Assembly (NCBI RefSeq): GCF_009389715.1
Contig: NC_052394.1
Location: 22,198,899-22,262,898, forward strand
Direction of reading: 5' to 3'
Source: Phoenix dactylifera
Taxonomy: Eukaryota; Streptophyta; Magnoliopsida; Arecales; Arecaceae
Length of the DNA stretch: 64,000 nt
Numbering within the stretch: the stretch's first letter is position 1; every line of letters starts with the position of its first letter. A program made the position numbers and the translations under genes. The notes beneath the pieces were generated by a model, which worked only from the letters and a program-made list of their open reading frames with translations, searched no databases and was not told the DNA's origin. This document shows positions 59,418 to 64,000 of this stretch, piece by piece.

Positions 59418-62400
59418 TCAAAGTCTCTTCTTCCTTTGATGCTTCCCTAGCTTTGACCGCCGTTGCTTAAATAAATGCAAATATAACTTCAACCATAATA
59501 CTGGATAACACACCAGCACAGCCTGGCATGGAAAAGAAGCAAATGTCAAAACCTCCATAAATAGCATTGATGCATACAGATTGGCAAGAACTCCTCAAAT
59601 ACCAAAATAAACGAGTAATAGCTGATTGAGAGCCTGTTAAAGAAGTTTGCATAAAGGTCTCTCTCCTTTATAAATGGAAGTGCTTGGTACATAAGCCACA
59701 CTGCATGGAAGAGGAATGATCAGCTTCTCTTGTTTTAGAAGAAAACAAAGGGCAAATAAATGATAAATATGTGCGACTGGTTGGTGTTTCTTGTGCTCAC
59801 TTTCTCCAGGAGCTACACCAATGGGGTACAAAAGAATAAAAGCTGTGTACCTGAAGAAAGTAAAAATAACCTTTGTCATCAGTATTTATCATGAGTGTTA
59901 TGGGCACATTCATGCAATGTAAGCATGCATTTATGCATCTGAATATAAAGTTGCACAAAGCAGCTAAAGCCGAAAAAAACACAACTATATCTTGTCTCTG
60001 TGATTCAGAAGTCGGTATCCATGTGCAGTAACTTGTGTTGGGGTAAAGACACGAGGAACTCACCTCCATAAACATAAAAAACAATGATAAATAAGTTCAG
60101 AAGCTGCATAAAATCTACTAAGCCTACAAAATTTTGTACAAAAAGCAAAGGCCACAAAACAGAAGCCAATCTCAACTCAGAGATACACCAATGAGCAAAA
60201 GAATGGCCTGCCCATAAGAGCATAGAGCATGACTTTTCATAAAAATGCTTTCTCTAAATCTTCATGCACAATGAATGAGAGAGCAATCTTTTTATATTTC
60301 AAACAAATACTGCAGCAATTTCCTTGGAAAGAACTCTTAGATGCTATTAAAAAATATCCTGAAATTCATCTCGTATAGTGGGAGGCAGAGACCTCAATAA
60401 CAAAGGAAAGTACAGCCACATGTAATATCAGCATTAGGTAACAGAGCTAAATCAGGAGCTCATCGATTGGAAAGGATGTCAAGCTTGTCTTCTCTGCTCG
60501 CTAGCCAGTCTACTGGTTTGTTGGCTTCATGGTAGGCATGGCTAAGGTAGAAGACATTGAGGGAATCCTTCAAAAACTTAAATCAGATTCTTTTTCTCAG
60601 GCAAGAAGAGATTCAACGAAAACACAATATAAAAAATAGAAAAGGTAGATTTCAAAGGGATCTTTCCAAAAACCTTAATGAGGAGATAACAAAGAGGAAG
60701 GTCTGAAAAATGGAAGAAGGAATAAATCATAAAGCAAAACAATGAAAATCAGTTTGCACTACCTTATCACTGTTACAACAGAGTTTCAACCTCTATCCTA
60801 CATATCTCTACACCCCTTATTATGATCCGAGTGCATCTAACAGAAGACTATTCCATCTGAAAAACTAAATCCATGTTCACCATCGAGCACAGCATCTGTT
60901 TATGACATACAAGTGAACATGATCATGAATTTTGCAAGTTTATTATCATAGAACTCCACATGTCAGAGATGGCTTACCAGTGGTCAGTGCAACTCTCTTA
61001 TAACCTTAAGCTCTAGGCAAGTCCTCCCAACCTCTTTAACTTGACTAACTAAAGTAACAAGGGGAAGATGCGATCTTCTCATCAAAATCCAATAATGGAT
61101 CCTGACACACAATGCCAAATCCACTTGCATCCTCTTGGCCAACACTGCTATCTCGCGAACATATTTAACAAACTGCGAGGCTTTCAGTCTTCCATCCACT
61201 TCTTCGACTTTCTATAAAATGAGTGGTGCAGATCCACTTGAAACAGATTCTGTTGCGGAAAAAAAATCAACTATAGATATATGCTAGTCACCTTTAAGGA
61301 GTAATCCACGAGTAGAATAGGGGAGCTTTATGTAGGAATATCCAAACAGGCTCTTAGTGGATCAACTGCCCCAACACACAATTGAATTCATTGAATTCAT
61401 AGCAGTTCTACAATAAAAAGAAGAATCAAATGGAATCTCTAGCGATCACTTCTAGCTATATTTCGCAAAATAAACTGGTGACTTTCTTGGTGAAAGCCTT
61501 GATTTTTCTTTGGTTGATCAAAAACATAAAATCTTTATTATATGTATCAAATGGATGAGCATAAACACATCTCACATCCCATGATTTCTCCACATCGCAT
61601 ACAGCACTTGACATCTGTCTAGCTATTTCCCAGAAGTAAAACCTATCTTCTTTTTTTTTTTCATTTCTCGTGATATCACAGAAGTAGCTTAAGATACTAA
61701 TCATCAACCAACAAATTCCCTTATTGCTCTAGTGACAAACAATAGGGTAGCTTTAACTATCTTTTTTTTTTTTTCATTTCTCGTGATATCACAGAAGTAG
61801 CTTAAGATACTAATCATCAACCAACATATTCCCTTATTGCTCTAGTGACAAACAAAACCAGGCACCAGCACAGAAACAACATGAATCAAGCAAGCACCTC
61901 TGAAGTGAAAAATCTGATCTTCATAATGTATACTCAGCCGCAGGAAATGGAGGACTTTAATCCCCCAGTACAAGAGCTGTATACTTCCAGTTGCTCATCA
62001 TTGTAATTCCATCGAAGTTGATAATATAGATGCTGATTGTTGATGATAGAACATATGTAAGAAATCATGCTGAAATTTCTAGGATAGATTAACAATCTAA
62101 ATACTTAAAAGCATGGATATATGGGACACACTAAGGTTAAGGCCTACTCATCTGGAGCAAGGTTTAAGATCTCCGATGAAGATCACTAGCCTAGTTAAAA
62201 TAGGCCATAACTATCGAATTATAGTTCAGTGCTATAATCCCATTACAAAACGATTCAAGGCATTGCAAAACTATGAGGCAAATGGTAACCATATTTTGAA
62301 TAATTTTGTTATTGTCATATAACCATGGCTTAAAGGTGCCATAGAACGTTATTACACTATATATCAACTGCTGTCAAGTCAAAAAATATTTTTTATTATC

Positions 62401-63991
62401 ATCTGACTTTAGTATTATAACAAAAATCAAAAGCTATTATAACAGCATGTGATGGCTCATAACAGTCACATAAAGGAATTACAAAAACTATGAATTTGAG
62501 TAATATTTGTATATAACAAATATTGTTATAGTTTATAAATACAATTTGATATTTAGCTTGCTAAATCAAAACCAGTATCAAACAAAAGACATTATGACTG
62601 CTATATGATGCAGTTTTATCAGTCAGAAGTTATTTATGGTTAGAATGAAACTGAAACTGTCCCAAAGTTGTTTGGATGTGCGTTGCTTGGTCCACTTCGA
62701 ATGACTACAAAGAACTTCTAAATATGTTATTGCAACAAACAACTGCCAATAAATGTAATGGATAATGCCAAACTATACTATACTGCGGACTGTATATGAG
62801 TGAGTAATAGGTGTACATGCAATACATATAGAAGGAAATGAAAATATTAATCTGGTGTCCCAGTGTTGAACCTGAGGTAGGTAAGCCATAATGGGCAAGT
62901 TCCTGTGCAACTCAAAGCATAATGGGAGTATCTTATTACCTGGATTCAAAACAAGAAAGTCAACAAATTTAGGTGAAGGTATGATAGAAATATAAAATAG
63001 TGAAAAGTATGCGTTCAAAAATGAAGAGGAACAAGATAAGCTTGATCACAAACCATTTAAGGTGGGGCTCAAAATTTGCGAAGGGTGGATCCATATTGTA
63101 CCAAAAAAAGCAAAAGGAAATTGAGGGAGAAAACACAAAGCTATGCTTATCCAAACAGAAAGCAAACTTCAAATTATGCAATGATTCTATATATGCATAA
63201 AATTTGTTCCCTGACTTTACAGTGCAAACTAGACCTCAACGCATATTCTCTTTTATGAAATACATTTGCATGTCCCCAGGATTGCTTAACAATGGTTTTC
63301 ATGTCAAACGAATGAATGCTTACCAAATTTAACTGAAAATAATCAGTCTGCATAAAAGACCAAACTAGAAGATTAATACATTATAACATTACAACACACC
63401 TCAGTTATGCTCCATGCCATAAAGGTTATGAAAACTGATGGGAGATTCTGGACCTGCAAAATAAATATTTAACTGAAAGCTAGGTCTATAATATTGTATA
63501 ACTAATTATCATATCAAACACTAGCTCAAAAATATAAAAGGATCATTGGAAAAAGTTAAATAGGTTGTTCTTTAGATGCTCACGTGCATATAGAGTCACA
63601 TATGACTAAACCCAGCACAGATATCTACTAGAACAGGACGGGTTCTGTAAATACGAGAGGAGAATTCTACCTTCCATAGAATCGAAACGGTAATTTAAAT
63701 TGAAAAAAAAATAAGGAAAAGATCCTTCTTTTCCAATCAATGGGTTGATTTGTTAACTAAGCCCGACATAGACAGAGGAATTCATTTCCTGGTTAAAAGT
63801 GCATATAAATTCAGAACTACCAGAGAGAAAGAGAGAATGTTTGGCTTCCTTTAGTAAAGACAACATCATTCCTAAAAATTACCTCCGGAATCTGGCGAAC
63901 GATGGCCAGCAAGAAGTGAGTCCTCCCTCCCCATTGCATCAGGGCGAGCACCGCCCCACTGGAAACCAATCCTAATGGTCCCGAATAAGAG
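59418..63991 (-). CDS. Very-long-chain (3R)-3-hydroxyacyl-CoA dehydratase (PTPLA/HACD family), 3' six exons
   Basis: ER membrane enzyme for the third step of very-long-chain fatty acid elongation, related to PASTICCINO2. Exons 63991-63883, 63453-63400, 62939-62872, 59850-59801, 59700-59603 and 59522-59418 join in frame with GT-AG borders; earlier exons lie beyond the window. The protein reads GPLGLVSSGAVLALMQWGGR, FLLAIVRQIPE, FITFMAWSITE, VIRYSHYALSCTG, YTAFILLYPIGVAPGE, YQALPFIKERDLYANFFNR, SFILAVLVCYPVLWLKLYLH and a basic tail LFKQRRSKLGKHQRKKRL, which fits an ER-retention type C-terminus. The catalytic Tyr (LYPIG) and Glu (PGE) are present, but spaced one residue further apart than in yeast Phs1. 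It resembles the At5g59770 branch more than PAS2 itself (inference). The 3.0-kb intron (59851-62871) contains a 113-bp tandem duplication. Confidence 0.9.
61648..61853. repeat. 113-bp tandem duplication in a dehydratase intron
   Basis: A block starting with a T run and containing TCATTTCTCGTGATATCACA, GAAGTAGCTTAAGATACTAA and TTATTGCTCTAGTGACAAAC occurs twice with a period of 113 bp. The copies differ at about one base outside the T run, so the duplication is recent. Confidence 0.9.
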
Positions 63992-64000
63992 CTAAAATAG

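Overview
The window is nuclear DNA from a flowering plant. Spliced genes have GT-AG introns and plant-only families (RIBA, PLS-class PPR, ATL RING-H2, TIP aquaporin, DUF1635), and the spaces between genes carry hAT, LINE and Ty3/gypsy debris. Gene sequences and transposon style suggest a monocot, possibly a palm; the species call is inference only.

Nine host genes can be modelled, eight on the minus strand. From left to right they are: the 5' part of an MTP11-like manganese CDF transporter (59-6781; its 3' end lies beyond the window edge), whose introns hold two hAT-type elements; a complete 12-exon LAMMER/FC2 (AFC2) kinase of 429 aa (13123-18505); a one-exon histone H2B (37909-38364); a 7-exon RIBA3-type riboflavin gene of 521 aa (39696-44604); an ATL RING-H2 E3 ligase (46700-47401); an E+-type PPR protein (47687-49384); a two-exon DUF1635 gene of 301 aa (49708-51299); a three-exon TIP1 aquaporin on the plus strand (56451-57422); and the 3' six exons of a PTPLA/HACD-type very-long-chain 3-hydroxyacyl-CoA dehydratase (59418-63991, continuing past the right edge).

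The middle third (18890-37252) is retrotransposon territory. A 12.6-kb Ty3/gypsy element of the Tat type (18890-31505, target duplication CGTGT) looks largely whole. It has gag-pro, and a pol with RT, RNase H, a second (archaeal-type) RNase H and integrase, all on the minus strand. On the plus strand it carries a separate gene with its own TATA box, three exons and a poly(A)-like tail. A 280-bp tandem array lies between the two. A second, non-autonomous element (32660-37252) sits 1.15 kb away. It shares the LTR start, primer-binding site and gag start with the large element, but most of its interior is 86-bp and about 130-bp tandem repeats.

The genes do not form a pathway; this is an ordinary plant gene neighbourhood. 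The most interesting points are: the autonomous-looking antisense gene inside the Tat element; the pairing of a full element with a short partner sharing its priming site; an LTR promoter pointing at the kinase gene from under 1 kb away; the eroded DHBP-synthase half of the RIBA3 protein; a one-residue spacing change in the dehydratase active site; and two non-autonomous hAT-type elements with exact 8-bp target duplications, one holding a gene-like GC-rich segment. No clearly new biological system was found.
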